From: Flavobacteriaceae bacterium MAR_2009_75
Lineage (GTDB): Bacteria; Bacteroidota; Bacteroidia; Flavobacteriales; Flavobacteriaceae
Direction of reading: 5' to 3'
Length of the DNA stretch: 64,000 nucleotides
NCBI GenBank assembly: GCA_002813285.1
Contig: PHTZ01000001.1
Coordinates: 4,277,501-4,341,500 of the forward strand
The position numbers were made by a program, and so were the translations under genes. Every line of letters begins with the position of its first letter. The stretch's first letter is position 1. Positions 33,664-42,476 of the stretch are shown here, piece after piece. Under the pieces are notes generated by a model. That model was not told the origin of the DNA. It saw only the letters and a list, made by a program, of their open reading frames with translations, and searched no databases.

Positions 33664-34205
33664 TAAACCGTAATATTTTCCCTCAATTTAGAAATACAGC
33701 TTCTATTTCTAGTTTTGACGGTTCCTAAAGGAATATCTAATTGTTGAGATGTTTCTTTTTGGGTATAACCCTTAAAATAAAGCATTTCAATAATTTCTAA
33801 GCATTTCTCTTTAAGATTTAACACCAATTTTTTAAGAGCGGGTATATCTATAGGACTCTCGTCCGTTTCATGTTGATTGTCCGCCTTGTTCAAAATACCT
33901 ACGAAGTAGTCTGCAGATAGGTTCTTTTTTTGATCTTTAAAGGATTTTGAGCGCACTTTATCGATAGCGGCATTTCTGGCGATATTCAATACCCATGTAA
34001 AAAATCTGCCTTTTGAGGGATTGTAAGATTCGGAATTACTCCAAACTTTGGTGAAGACATCTTGGCAAATCTCTTCGGCCAAGAATTTATCTTTAACTAT
34101 GGTATTAATGGCACCACAGATATTTTCCCAGTACATACCATAAAGTTTTTCAAAAGCTATGACATCTTTTTTCTGGAAACGTAATACTAATTCGTCTAAT
34201 TCCAT
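33663..34205 (-). CDS. ECF RNA polymerase sigma factor (SigK-like)
   Basis: A 180-residue sigma factor. Region 2 is seen in F-E-K-L-Y-G-M-Y-W and A-E-E-I-C-Q-D-V-F-T-K-V-W, region 4 in Y-F-K-G-Y-T-Q-K-E-T-S-Q-Q-L-D-I-P-L-G-T-V-K-T-R. With an RskA-type anti-sigma just downstream it belongs to the SigK-like group that controls envelope or oxidative stress genes in other bacteria. The frame extends 13 codons upstream of the ATG at 34205; that ATG gives the usual short N-terminus. The SodC lipoprotein gene lies just upstream on the same strand. Confidence 0.9.
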   Translation of the reverse strand: MELDELVLRFQKKDVIAFEKLYGMYWENICGAINTIVKDKFLAEEICQDVFTKVWSNSESYNPSKGRFFTWVLNIARNAAIDKVRSKSFKDQKKNLSADYFVGILNKADNQHETDESPIDIPALKKLVLNLKEKCLEIIEMLYFKGYTQKETSQQLDIPLGTVKTRNRSCISKLRENITV

Positions 34206-34268
34206 TGAGTTATATTGGTGAATAAAGATAGGTAAAATCGCCATTCCGGCGATTTTACCTTTAAAGCA

Positions 34269-34865
34269 TTATTTGGTTATAGGGGTGCAAGCTACTCGAG
34301 CACCTGCTGCACCACTCGGTTGAGAGGTGAAATCATCTTTACCTTTGTGTACGATTACGGCTCTGCCGACAATATTTTTATTGTCATCATCACAGTCTAT
34401 ACACCATTCTGTCGTAGCGAATTCAACAGTGGCATTGCCATCTGCATCAGCTACAAAATTACCGATATCACCTTTGTGATAACCAGCTTCATCGCCCCAT
34501 TTGCCGTGTGGTTCATCTGTAGGGTTCCAGTGCCCGCCAGCAGATTTACCATCATGTGCAGAACAATCGGCAGTTTCGTGAAGGTGAATTGCATGATCAC
34601 CTTCGGTCAATCCGCTAAATTCGGCCTTCATCATTACCTCACCATTTTCTTCTTTAAATGTAACTTCACCCTTTACATCGCTATCGCTTTTTGAAGTTAC
34701 AGATAAAGCCAATGTTTTGTCTTCTTGCATTTCTTCCGGCTCGGCCATGTTTTCCATTTCGGTCTCCATGGTATCGCCCGCTTTGTCAGCATTCTTTTTG
34801 GTTTCCTTACAATTCACCAATGTAATCAGGCAAGCAGAAAGAAACGTTAGTTTTATGTAATTCAT
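34269..34865 (-). CDS. sodC: Cu,Zn superoxide dismutase lipoprotein
   Basis: A 198-residue lipoprotein with C19 in the lipobox (L-V-N-C), an acidic linker, then the Cu,Zn-SOD domain. Visible ligands are H-L-H in H-A-I-H-L-H-E, the G-G-H-W-N-P zinc loop with H-G-K-W-G-D-E, and V-I-V-H-K-G-K-D-D. The Arg of A-G-A-R-V-A-C that guides superoxide is present, and cysteines can form the structural disulfide. It dismutates superoxide in the periplasm or on the outer membrane. It precedes the ECF sigma/anti-sigma pair by 63 bp; it may be regulated with them. Confidence 0.93.
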   Translation of the reverse strand: MNYIKLTFLSACLITLVNCKETKKNADKAGDTMETEMENMAEPEEMQEDKTLALSVTSKSDSDVKGEVTFKEENGEVMMKAEFSGLTEGDHAIHLHETADCSAHDGKSAGGHWNPTDEPHGKWGDEAGYHKGDIGNFVADADGNATVEFATTEWCIDCDDDNKNIVGRAVIVHKGKDDFTSQPSGAAGARVACTPITK

Positions 34866-34978
34866 ATCTTTTAGGGTTTTTAGGATTAGGTCGAAAAATA
34901 AGAAGAATTAGCAGTGTAATCAATTTTATGCGTTTTATACGGCATCATATTTATCGTTAGCGTTAAAATTTAGATATT

Positions 34979-35017
34979 AAAAAAAATCGTCAGTTTCCGG
35001 AAAGAAACAGACGATTT
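34979..35017 (-). terminator. Terminator of the YceI lipoprotein gene
   Basis: On the minus strand a stem AAATCGTC/GACGATTT (34984-34991 with 35010-35017), extended by GTTTC/GAAAC inside a one-base mismatch, is followed by eight T residues. It separates the YceI gene from sodC. Confidence 0.82.
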
Positions 35018-35050
35018 CTTATTGTAGCCAGAGGTCTTAGCCAGTGGCGA

Positions 35051-35689
35051 TTAGTTTTTTTCTAAAAGTACTTCGGCATGCACGGCAACTTCGCTCCACG
35101 TTTTACTTACACCGTCTTCGCCGGTATGTAAAGCTTCACATGCTTTGTTGATAGATTCTACGGCACCTAAGGCGCTCCATGATTCAAGATTCATGACACC
35201 ATCAAAAGATATTCCGGTTTCTGATATTATTTTATGTGTGAGTGGAATGTTGGCTGTTTCTCCGTTCAAGGTAACATCAATTGAACATTGTTCAGCTTCA
35301 CCAACTTTGAAGACTCCTGAAATCAATTCTGTATTTTTCATTACGCCAAAAAAGAATTCAAGAATTTTCGGGTCTCTGGTACCTGTCGCGTCGTTAGTAA
35401 AGAGACTGCTAACGGGTATGCTAAACTCTACTCCATCAAGTGTCTCAAGAGGAGTTTTACCTTTGGCATCCCCAGATATTTCTATTGTTTTAAATTGGCC
35501 TCCAACCGGTAATTTTCCGGTAGTCTTATAGGCTGTGAAACTAACTTTAGTAGAGTCTTTTATCAGTGAAAATTGTTCCTTTGCTTCAGATGTTTCCCTA
35601 GCATTTTCAGATTGACTTTTTTTGGTCTCTTTACAACTGGAAAATCCAATAAATAGAATGCCAAGGGCTAATAATTTAATTTGTTTCAT
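35051..35689 (-). CDS. YceI-family lipoprotein
   Basis: A 212-residue lipoprotein with C19 in F-S-S-C, then a YceI-like lipocalin-shaped domain: S-T-K-V-S-F-T-A-Y-K, V-E-F-S-I-P-V-S-S-L-F-T and I-P-L-T-H-K-I. YceI proteins bind isoprenoid or other amphiphilic ligands in the periplasm and are often induced by base or osmotic stress. The first residues after the lipid Cys (C-K-E-T-K-K) are identical to those of the adjacent SodC lipoprotein. It has its own terminator and is probably monocistronic. Confidence 0.83.
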   Translation of the reverse strand: MKQIKLLALGILFIGFSSCKETKKSQSENARETSEAKEQFSLIKDSTKVSFTAYKTTGKLPVGGQFKTIEISGDAKGKTPLETLDGVEFSIPVSSLFTNDATGTRDPKILEFFFGVMKNTELISGVFKVGEAEQCSIDVTLNGETANIPLTHKIISETGISFDGVMNLESWSALGAVESINKACEALHTGEDGVSKTWSEVAVHAEVLLEKN

Positions 35690-35785
35690 TTTGTTCTTAA
35701 TATTTAGGTGGTTGTTGAATTATAAGATAAAGGTACTTATTGAACTATAATGAAATGGACATTTTATAAAAACAAATGGGAGATA

Positions 35786-36478
35786 CTACTCTTCTTTATC
35801 TTTGAACAGTGATCTTAGATCTGGATTATAAAAAACACCTATTTGTAGACGGTCGAAATTCGCCGATGGAAAATGATTTTTAAGATAGCCCACTTGCGCA
35901 CTTAAATTGTGTGTTACATTAATGCCCAGAGCACCATAAAGCCTATTTTGCCCGAACACTTCGTCTTGCAGATTCAAAAACACCTCGTCATAAAAATTTA
36001 AAAAGAATATATCGGTTAGGGGTAGAGTCAACTGAATTCTATATCTAGCTCTATGTTGGGTATCGTTACGATCACCAAAATCAATAAAACGTTGCTCAAG
36101 CCTATACCGATGCTCAAAATTGAACTCCCAAACTTTATTTTTTAAAATAAACTGTTCGAAAATACGATGCTCTATTGAATTGGTCTCATCGGGAAATTCT
36201 TCGAAAGTACCATCTGTGGTGATATGCCCATAACCTAGAGTTGCAATGGCATTAGGATTTATATGATAGTTAAGCCCTGTACGCAATAACAGCTGATTGA
36301 AATTTTTTCCATTTTCGTAGTATCTTAATTGCGCTTCGGTGTGTATACTCAGTTTATCTGAGATTTTATTGGTTCCGAAATACATATGCCAAGAGCCAAG
36401 TTTGTTTTCACCGGTTTCTTGCGCAAACAATTGAACGGACAAAAAAAGGAATAAGAGAACAGGTATTTTTTTAGTCAT
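35786..36478 (-). CDS. DUF2490 outer-membrane protein
   Basis: A 230-residue protein with a signal peptide (about 1-19, ends L-F-A-Q). The DUF2490 pattern is seen in G-S-W-H-M-Y-F-G, E-A-Q-L-R-Y-Y and F-E-H-R-Y-R-L-E-Q-R-F. Alternating aromatic and polar strands throughout predict a beta-barrel of about ten strands. No function is known. It lies upstream of the YceI gene on the same strand. Confidence 0.82.
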   Translation of the reverse strand: MTKKIPVLLFLFLSVQLFAQETGENKLGSWHMYFGTNKISDKLSIHTEAQLRYYENGKNFNQLLLRTGLNYHINPNAIATLGYGHITTDGTFEEFPDETNSIEHRIFEQFILKNKVWEFNFEHRYRLEQRFIDFGDRNDTQHRARYRIQLTLPLTDIFFLNFYDEVFLNLQDEVFGQNRLYGALGINVTHNLSAQVGYLKNHFPSANFDRLQIGVFYNPDLRSLFKDKEE

Positions 36479-36581
36479 TTTAGGGGTATAATTTGTTCGA
36501 CCTCAAAAATAGGAAATTCTACATCTAGGCTAGTAGCACAACTGTTAAGGCAAACCTAAATTTTAAGTAATCTTTAAATAC

Positions 36582-37163
36582 CTAACGAGAGTTAGGAGTT
36601 CGAGATTTAATATTGAGACCACACAAACGCACAATCTCATTTATTCTTTTGTTTCGGGTAACTTCTCTTTTAGCTTGGTTGAGCCAGTAGAGATAAGACT
36701 TTCTTTGGCCCGGAGTGAAATTTTTAAAGTTTTTTAAGGCGTCTATGTTCTGGTCGAAGCACTTCTTTAAATCTTCCGGAATTACACCTTTTTCAACTGC
36801 GTCCAAGGCCGCCCACGACCCATTTTTCTTTGCCACTTCTATAGCCTTTAATCCACTACTGTGCATTAGTCCTAAGGCCTTAAGTTCTTTGATATGGGTT
36901 TTGTTCAGTTTACTCCAGACGCTTTTTGGCTTTCTGAGACAGAAATATTGACGTCTTTTACCGTCGCCTAAACTTTTGACGGTACTATCTATCCAGCCAA
37001 AACACAGGGCGACCCTAACGGCTTCCTCCCATCGCATACTTTCATTATCGTGGTTGATTTTATAAAAGATAAGGTATATGCCCTGCGTCCGGGTGTGGTT
37101 TGTTTCAAGCCATGAACGCCATTCTTGGGTATTTTTGAAATAATATTCTTCCTTTTCTTTCAT
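36582..37163 (-). CDS. YdeI/OmpD-associated family protein
   Basis: A 193-residue cytoplasmic protein. The family signature is F-G-W-I-D-S-T-V-K, preceded by M-R-W-E-E-A-V-R and followed by W-S-K-L-N-K; the C-terminal part (about 120-180) contains F-T-P-G-Q-R-K-S-Y-L-Y-W. YdeI-type proteins have been linked to resistance to antimicrobial peptides and bacteriocins, with no known enzymatic action. Monocistronic, divergent from the giant dehydrogenase gene. Confidence 0.84.
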   Translation of the reverse strand: MKEKEEYYFKNTQEWRSWLETNHTRTQGIYLIFYKINHDNESMRWEEAVRVALCFGWIDSTVKSLGDGKRRQYFCLRKPKSVWSKLNKTHIKELKALGLMHSSGLKAIEVAKKNGSWAALDAVEKGVIPEDLKKCFDQNIDALKNFKNFTPGQRKSYLYWLNQAKREVTRNKRINEIVRLCGLNIKSRTPNSR

Positions 37164-37286
37164 AGCTTATGAAATTCTCAATTATTCCAATAAAAATACC
37201 ATTTTACATAAAAAACTTGGGGCGATAGGTCGTGAATTCTTATTTTTAGCGATTCTATTAAACTATTCAGACAAATCAACTCTTAC

Positions 37287-40200
37287 ATGAAAAAAATTAC
37301 GATTGCCGTACTGGTAATTCTAGGTTTGGTTTTTACCAACTGTGGAAACCAACGAGATGGAGAACCTAAAGTTTTGGTATTTTCTAAAACCATGGGGTTC
37401 AAACATTCCTCTATTCCCGATGGAATTAAAGCCATTCAGAAGTTAGGAGCAGAAAACGGATTTGTAGTAGATACTACGAAAAACTCCGAACTGTTCAATG
37501 AAGAAAATCTAAAACAGTACTCAGCCATTGTTTTTCTAAGTACAACAATGAACGTTCTTGACCACAAACAAGAAGCCGCATTTGAAAGATACATTCAGGC
37601 AGGTGGCGGTTACGTGGGCATACATGCCGCAACAGATACCGAATACGACTGGGGGTGGTATACAAAATTGGTCGGCGCCCAATTTCTCAATCACCCTGCA
37701 GGTACGCCAGAGGCCGATTTTATTATTACAGATAAGAGTTTCGTAGCCACCAAACATTTTACCGACTCTGTTTGGCACAGAAGTGATGAAATCTATAACT
37801 ACACAAAATTGAATTCTGATGTCAATGTTGTTATGACAGTAGATGAGTCGACCTACGAAGGCGGTAAGAATGGCGAAAACCATCCATTTGCATGGTATCA
37901 CGAATATGATGGCGGTAGGGCATTTTATACGGGAGCTGGCCATACATCGGAAAGTTATTCCGAAGAACTGTTTCTAAAGCATATTTTAGGTGGTATACTA
38001 TATGCCATAGGCGAAAATGAGGTTCTTGATTATAATAAGGTTACCACACAATTACCGCCTGATAGCAATCGCTTTTCTAAGGTACAATTAGTAGGCGGTG
38101 AGTTTTTTGAGCCTACAGAAATGACGGTTTTACCTAATCATAATATACTTGTCGGGCAACGTAGAGGTGAGATTATGCATTACAATGCTGAGACCGAAGA
38201 AATGACGCAAGTGGCTAAACTAGATGTATATCACAAAACACTGAACACTCCTGGGGTTAATGCCGAAGAAGGATTGATGGGACTTCAAAAGGACCCGGAT
38301 TTTGCTACTAATAATTGGGTTTACGTGTACTATGCCCCTACTGGCGACGAATCAATAAATAGGCTATCTCGTTTCAAATTTAAAAATGGCGATTTTGATA
38401 TGTCTTCAGAGCAAGTGATTCTCGATGTTGATTCTCAACGTGAGATATGCTGTCATACCGGTGGTTCAATTGCTTTCGGTGGTGATGGACTTTTGTATCT
38501 ATCAACAGGAGATAATTCGACCCCTTTCAACGAAAAAGAAGTCAAATATGTAAATAGTGGTTTTGCCCCCCTCAACGATCTACCCGGTCATGAACAATAC
38601 GATGCAAGACGTTCTTCAGGCAACACCAATGATCTTAGGGGTAAAATTCTAAGAATAAAAGTTAATGAAGATGGCAGTTATGATATTCCAGAAGGAAACC
38701 TCTTTCCTGAGGGAATGGATAAAACACGAGCTGAAATTTATACGATGGGTCACCGAAACCCATATCGAATTTCTGTAGATCCCAAGAAAGGCCATTTATT
38801 TTGGGGTGAGGTCGGTCCAGATGCAGCCAACGATTCTTTAGCAACTCGAGGACCAAAGGGTTACGATGAAATGAACTTGGCGCTAGAAGCCGGTAATTAT
38901 GGCTGGCCGTTGTTTATCGGTGATAATTATGCCTATAGAGAATATGATTACAAGACCGGTGAATCGGGTGAATTATTTGACCCCGAGCATCCTATAAACG
39001 ATTCTAAGAACAATACAGGTTTACGCGAACTTCCACCTGCGAAACCAGCGTATATCTATTACCCTTACGGGGAGACTTCTAAATTTCCACAAGTGGGGAG
39101 TGGTGGTCGAAATGCAATGGCAGGGCCGACTTATTATTCCGATATGTTCACCGATGGGGGCGGACTACCGGATTATTATGACGGAAAAACTATTATTTAT
39201 GAATGGATGCGGGGTTGGATGATGGCAGTTTCTCTTTTCGAAGATGGAACTTTCAACAAAATGGAGCCTTTTGCGCCTGATATCGATTTGCGTAATTTAA
39301 TTGATATGGAATTGGGACCTGATGGTAAAATCTACTTGCTGGAATATGGTAGTGGATGGTTTTCCCAAAATGATGATTCCGGTTTGAGCTATATTGAATA
39401 TAATGGAGGCAATAGACCTCCTATGATCGATAATATGATAGTCGATAAACATACCGGTGTCCTTCCGCTAACGGTCACGGCAAATGTCTCAGCTGAAGAT
39501 TTAGAAGGTGATGCCGTTTCTTATCTATGGCATTTAGGTAATGGTGAAACCAAAGAAACCAACGAACCTAAAATGACCTACACTTACACAAGTGGGGGTG
39601 AATATAAAATATTGGTAGAGGTCAAAGATGCTAAAGATGCTGTGACAATAAGCGAAGCAACAACAGTGGTCGCAGGAAATGCCAGACCTGAAATTAATAT
39701 TGATCTTAAAGGGGGCAATTCAACCTTCTTTATAGCGGGAACACCGGTCAGTTATGAAGTGATAGTTACAGACCCTGATGGAGGAGAAGAAATCGACGCA
39801 GCGAACGTCTTCGTATCTGTAGATTATATGGAAGGTTTAGATCAAGTGAACCAATCTCAGGGCCACCAACAAGTATCGGCATCGGTTACAGGCAAAGCGC
39901 TAACACAGGGGATGGATTGTAAAGCATGTCACAAAGAAGCAGAAAAGTCTATCGGACCAAGTTACAGAGACATTGCAGATAAGTATAAGAACGAACGTGG
40001 GGCTAATCGATATATTCAAAAGAAAATAGTATCAGGTGGTTCAGGAGTTTGGGGAGAAGCAGCAATGGCGGCGCACCCTAATATTACTGAAGATGAGACC
40101 AGGCAGATCGCGGCCTATATTTTGTCTTTGGCGGATAGCGGTGCAAAAGAGAAATCGTTGCCCTTGAAGGGTACTATAGTACCTAAACCGTCACCAAGCG

Positions 40201-40691
40201 ATAATGCTATGATATTGACAGCGAGTTATACCGATAAAGGTGTTGCGGGAGTTAAACCACTTACAGGAGTAAAATCAATTGCTCTACAAGGTAGTACTGT
40301 TGGTTTTTCTGAGTCTACGACGACCGAAGGCTTCTCCTATGCTTCATTTGGAGGAATGAAACTATTAATTTTGCCTGAAAATGGAGGTTGGTTTGCTCTC
40401 GAAAACATTGACTTGAAAGGAGTTGAAAGTGCGACAGTTATGGCAGGTTGGCAAGAAGCTCCAAATAGCGGAATTGATTTAGAGCTTCGTCTTAACTCAC
40501 CTGATGGAGATTTATTAGGTAAAGGTAGTATGCCGACACCTTCTAAGGATCAGAAAGGGGGCGCAATTAAAATCGACCTGAGTGAGTCAACAGATGTGAA
40601 AGCGGATAAACTTTATGTGGTCTATAAACCCAATGATGGTGAGTCTCCCGGTCAAATGGCGGTTACGTCAGTGAAATTTTCAGGAAAATAA
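37287..40691 (+). CDS. ThuA - glucose/sorbosone dehydrogenase - PKD - cytochrome c fusion lipoprotein
   Basis: A 1134-residue envelope protein with C19 as lipid anchor (V-F-T-N-C). ThuA domain about 28-245 (V-F-S-K-T-M-G-F-K-H-S-S-I, G-I-H-A-A-T-D-T-E-Y-D-W). A soluble-glucose-dehydrogenase-like propeller spans about 265-700 (E-E-G-L-M-G-L, C-C-H-T-G-G-S-I-A-F, G-H-R-N-P-Y-R-I-S). A PKD domain follows at about 710-795 (L-G-N-G-E-T-K-E). A class I cytochrome c has haem-binding C878-K-A-C-H882. The last 140 residues are beta-rich and resemble a CBM6-like carbohydrate-binding module. The probable action is oxidation of an external sugar with electrons passed to the haem. It has its own terminator. 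Paralogous in plan to the 10651 protein, which has a copper domain instead. Confidence 0.87.
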   Translation: MKKITIAVLVILGLVFTNCGNQRDGEPKVLVFSKTMGFKHSSIPDGIKAIQKLGAENGFVVDTTKNSELFNEENLKQYSAIVFLSTTMNVLDHKQEAAFERYIQAGGGYVGIHAATDTEYDWGWYTKLVGAQFLNHPAGTPEADFIITDKSFVATKHFTDSVWHRSDEIYNYTKLNSDVNVVMTVDESTYEGGKNGENHPFAWYHEYDGGRAFYTGAGHTSESYSEELFLKHILGGILYAIGENEVLDYNKVTTQLPPDSNRFSKVQLVGGEFFEPTEMTVLPNHNILVGQRRGEIMHYNAETEEMTQVAKLDVYHKTLNTPGVNAEEGLMGLQKDPDFATNNWVYVYYAPTGDESINRLSRFKFKNGDFDMSSEQVILDVDSQREICCHTGGSIAFGGDGLLYLSTGDNSTPFNEKEVKYVNSGFAPLNDLPGHEQYDARRSSGNTNDLRGKILRIKVNEDGSYDIPEGNLFPEGMDKTRAEIYTMGHRNPYRISVDPKKGHLFWGEVGPDAANDSLATRGPKGYDEMNLALEAGNYGWPLFIGDNYAYREYDYKTGESGELFDPEHPINDSKNNTGLRELPPAKPAYIYYPYGETSKFPQVGSGGRNAMAGPTYYSDMFTDGGGLPDYYDGKTIIYEWMRGWMMAVSLFEDGTFNKMEPFAPDIDLRNLIDMELGPDGKIYLLEYGSGWFSQNDDSGLSYIEYNGGNRPPMIDNMIVDKHTGVLPLTVTANVSAEDLEGDAVSYLWHLGNGETKETNEPKMTYTYTSGGEYKILVEVKDAKDAVTISEATTVVAGNARPEINIDLKGGNSTFFIAGTPVSYEVIVTDPDGGEEIDAANVFVSVDYMEGLDQVNQSQGHQQVSASVTGKALTQGMDCKACHKEAEKSIGPSYRDIADKYKNERGANRYIQKKIVSGGSGVWGEAAMAAHPNITEDETRQIAAYILSLADSGAKEKSLPLKGTIVPKPSPSDNAMILTASYTDKGVAGVKPLTGVKSIALQGSTVGFSESTTTEGFSYASFGGMKLLILPENGGWFALENIDLKGVESATVMAGWQEAPNSGIDLELRLNSPDGDLLGKGSMPTPSKDQKGGAIKIDLSESTDVKADKLYVVYKPNDGESPGQMAVTSVKFSGK

Positions 40692-40720
40692 TAGACATAC
40701 TCAATTCAATTATAACTACC

Positions 40721-40750
40721 GAGGCCGATATAATCATCGGCCTCTTTTTT
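40721..40750 (+). terminator. Terminator of the ThuA/cytochrome c fusion gene
   Basis: GAGGCCGAT (40721-40729) pairs perfectly with ATCGGCCTC (40736-40744) and is followed by six T residues. Confidence 0.93.
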
Positions 40751-40785
40751 GCTTGGCATTTCAGGAATGTACTTAACTCTTTGTG

Positions 40786-42402
40786 TTACAATTTATGTAC
40801 GTTCACATAGTAGTTTCTGTTCACCCTCAATGTTCCCGTTATCGAATCTTTAATTTGCTTCGTTTTCCATTCTTGAGATGGGGTAAGAATAAATTCATTA
40901 TCACCGATAGAAATAGATAATGGCATTTTAAAGCCATCAACAATATCAACATACCTGTATTTTAAATTGCCGTTCGATAGTTTATATTCAAAGACAGGTA
41001 TTTGAGATGTGCGAAGGTACTGGTCAATGATTTTAGATAGGTCAATATTCGATTGCTTTGAAATGTAGTTCTCTATCTGTTTCGTAGTTACCGTTTGGTG
41101 ATAGAAGGTTTTGTTTAGACCACGCAATATTTCTCTCCATTTCTGGTCATCATCTATCAACTGCCGAATCGTATGAAGCAGGTTGGCACCTTTGTAATAC
41201 ATATCTTTTGAACCCTGAGCGTTTACGTTATATGTGCCGATTATGGGCTCATCGTTTAAAATATTATTTCTGGTACCGATTACATAATCTGCAGCGGCTT
41301 CTTTACCATAGTAGTAATCAAGAAAAAGATTTTCTGAGTAGGCAGTAAAGCTTTCATGAATCCACATATCGGCCATGTCTTTGTATGTTATGTTGTTGGC
41401 AAACCATTCATGGCCGGCTTCATGAATAATAATGAAGTCAAATTTTAGCCCCCATCCGGTCCCTGATAAATCCTTACCCAAATAACCTTTCATGTATTTG
41501 TTTCCATAGGTGACCGAACTCTGATGCTCCATGCCCAAATAGGGTACTTCAACCAATTTAAAACCGTCTTCGTAGAAAGGGTAGGGGCCAAACCAATGTT
41601 CAAAAGCTTCCATCATTTTAGCAGCATCTTTAAAATGTTGTTTTGCCTTTTCCAAGTTGTAAGAGAGAACGTAGTAATCCATATCCAAAGTGCCTTTTTC
41701 GCCTGCATATTTTTCTCTGAAATGGGCATAGTCGCCGATGTTTATATTTACTCCATAGTTATTGATAGGGTTGGCTACAAACCAGTGATAGGTATTGGTT
41801 TCTTCATCGGTCTTTATGAGTTTTCCGTTAGACACATCCATAAGACCAGGTGGCGTCTTAATACGTATAGACATACTGTCAACTTCATCGTACATATGGT
41901 CTTTATTGGGCCACCAGACGCTGGCACCTAGGCCTTGGTTTGATGTTGCGATAAAGTTTTTGCCGTTTGCATCTTTTTTCCACGAAAATCCACCGTCCCA
42001 AGGCGCGCGAACCGCCTCTTTCGGGTGGCCGGAAAATTGAACGGTCAACTGATTATACTGCCCTCTTTTTTGAGGTTTTTTTAATTGGATAAAATGTGCA
42101 TTGCCATTATGCTCAACATCGAGAGTTTTTCCTTCTTGGGTAACCTTGTCGATAGTCATAGGAGGCTGTAAGTCCATTTGAAGAACTTGAAGGGGTTTTA
42201 AAACCTCATAGCGAATGGTATTACTACCTGAGATGAATTTGTCGTCAGCATTTACATCTACATATAAATCGTAGTAATTCAAATTCCACCATTCTCGTTC
42301 GGGAGTGATACTACCGCGTAAGGTATCTTGTTCTGTGAATTCTTGTGAGTAAGAATATAGGCTTAGTGTTGCAATTATAAATGTTGCTATCTTGCTGTTC
42401 AT
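40786..42402 (-). CDS. Secreted M1-family aminopeptidase
   Basis: A 538-residue metallopeptidase with a signal peptide (about 1-20). M1 features are the substrate-recognition G290-M-E-H-Q (usual G-x-M-E-N with His for Asn) and the zinc motif H327-E-A-G-H331 with the third ligand E350 18 residues later. At 538 residues it lacks the long C-terminal helical domain of the larger M1 enzymes. It should remove N-terminal residues from peptides in the periplasm or outside. It is last of three genes after the M28 peptidase (74 bp) and MFS transporter, suggesting peptide breakdown and uptake. Confidence 0.9.
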   Translation of the reverse strand: MNSKIATFIIATLSLYSYSQEFTEQDTLRGSITPEREWWNLNYYDLYVDVNADDKFISGSNTIRYEVLKPLQVLQMDLQPPMTIDKVTQEGKTLDVEHNGNAHFIQLKKPQKRGQYNQLTVQFSGHPKEAVRAPWDGGFSWKKDANGKNFIATSNQGLGASVWWPNKDHMYDEVDSMSIRIKTPPGLMDVSNGKLIKTDEETNTYHWFVANPINNYGVNINIGDYAHFREKYAGEKGTLDMDYYVLSYNLEKAKQHFKDAAKMMEAFEHWFGPYPFYEDGFKLVEVPYLGMEHQSSVTYGNKYMKGYLGKDLSGTGWGLKFDFIIIHEAGHEWFANNITYKDMADMWIHESFTAYSENLFLDYYYGKEAAADYVIGTRNNILNDEPIIGTYNVNAQGSKDMYYKGANLLHTIRQLIDDDQKWREILRGLNKTFYHQTVTTKQIENYISKQSNIDLSKIIDQYLRTSQIPVFEYKLSNGNLKYRYVDIVDGFKMPLSISIGDNEFILTPSQEWKTKQIKDSITGTLRVNRNYYVNVHKL

Positions 42403-42476
42403 AGTTAGAATTTTTTTTGAAACACACTGAACTAGTGTTGGTGTCTACTGATTTAAGGTCGTTTCAAAACTTTTAT

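Noticed and set aside
37195-37260. TTG...TATTTTTA promoter-like pair upstream of the second ThuA gene
   Set aside because: The -7 box departs from TAnnTTTG at the last base and the spacing is 21 nt in AT-rich DNA; not strong enough to list.
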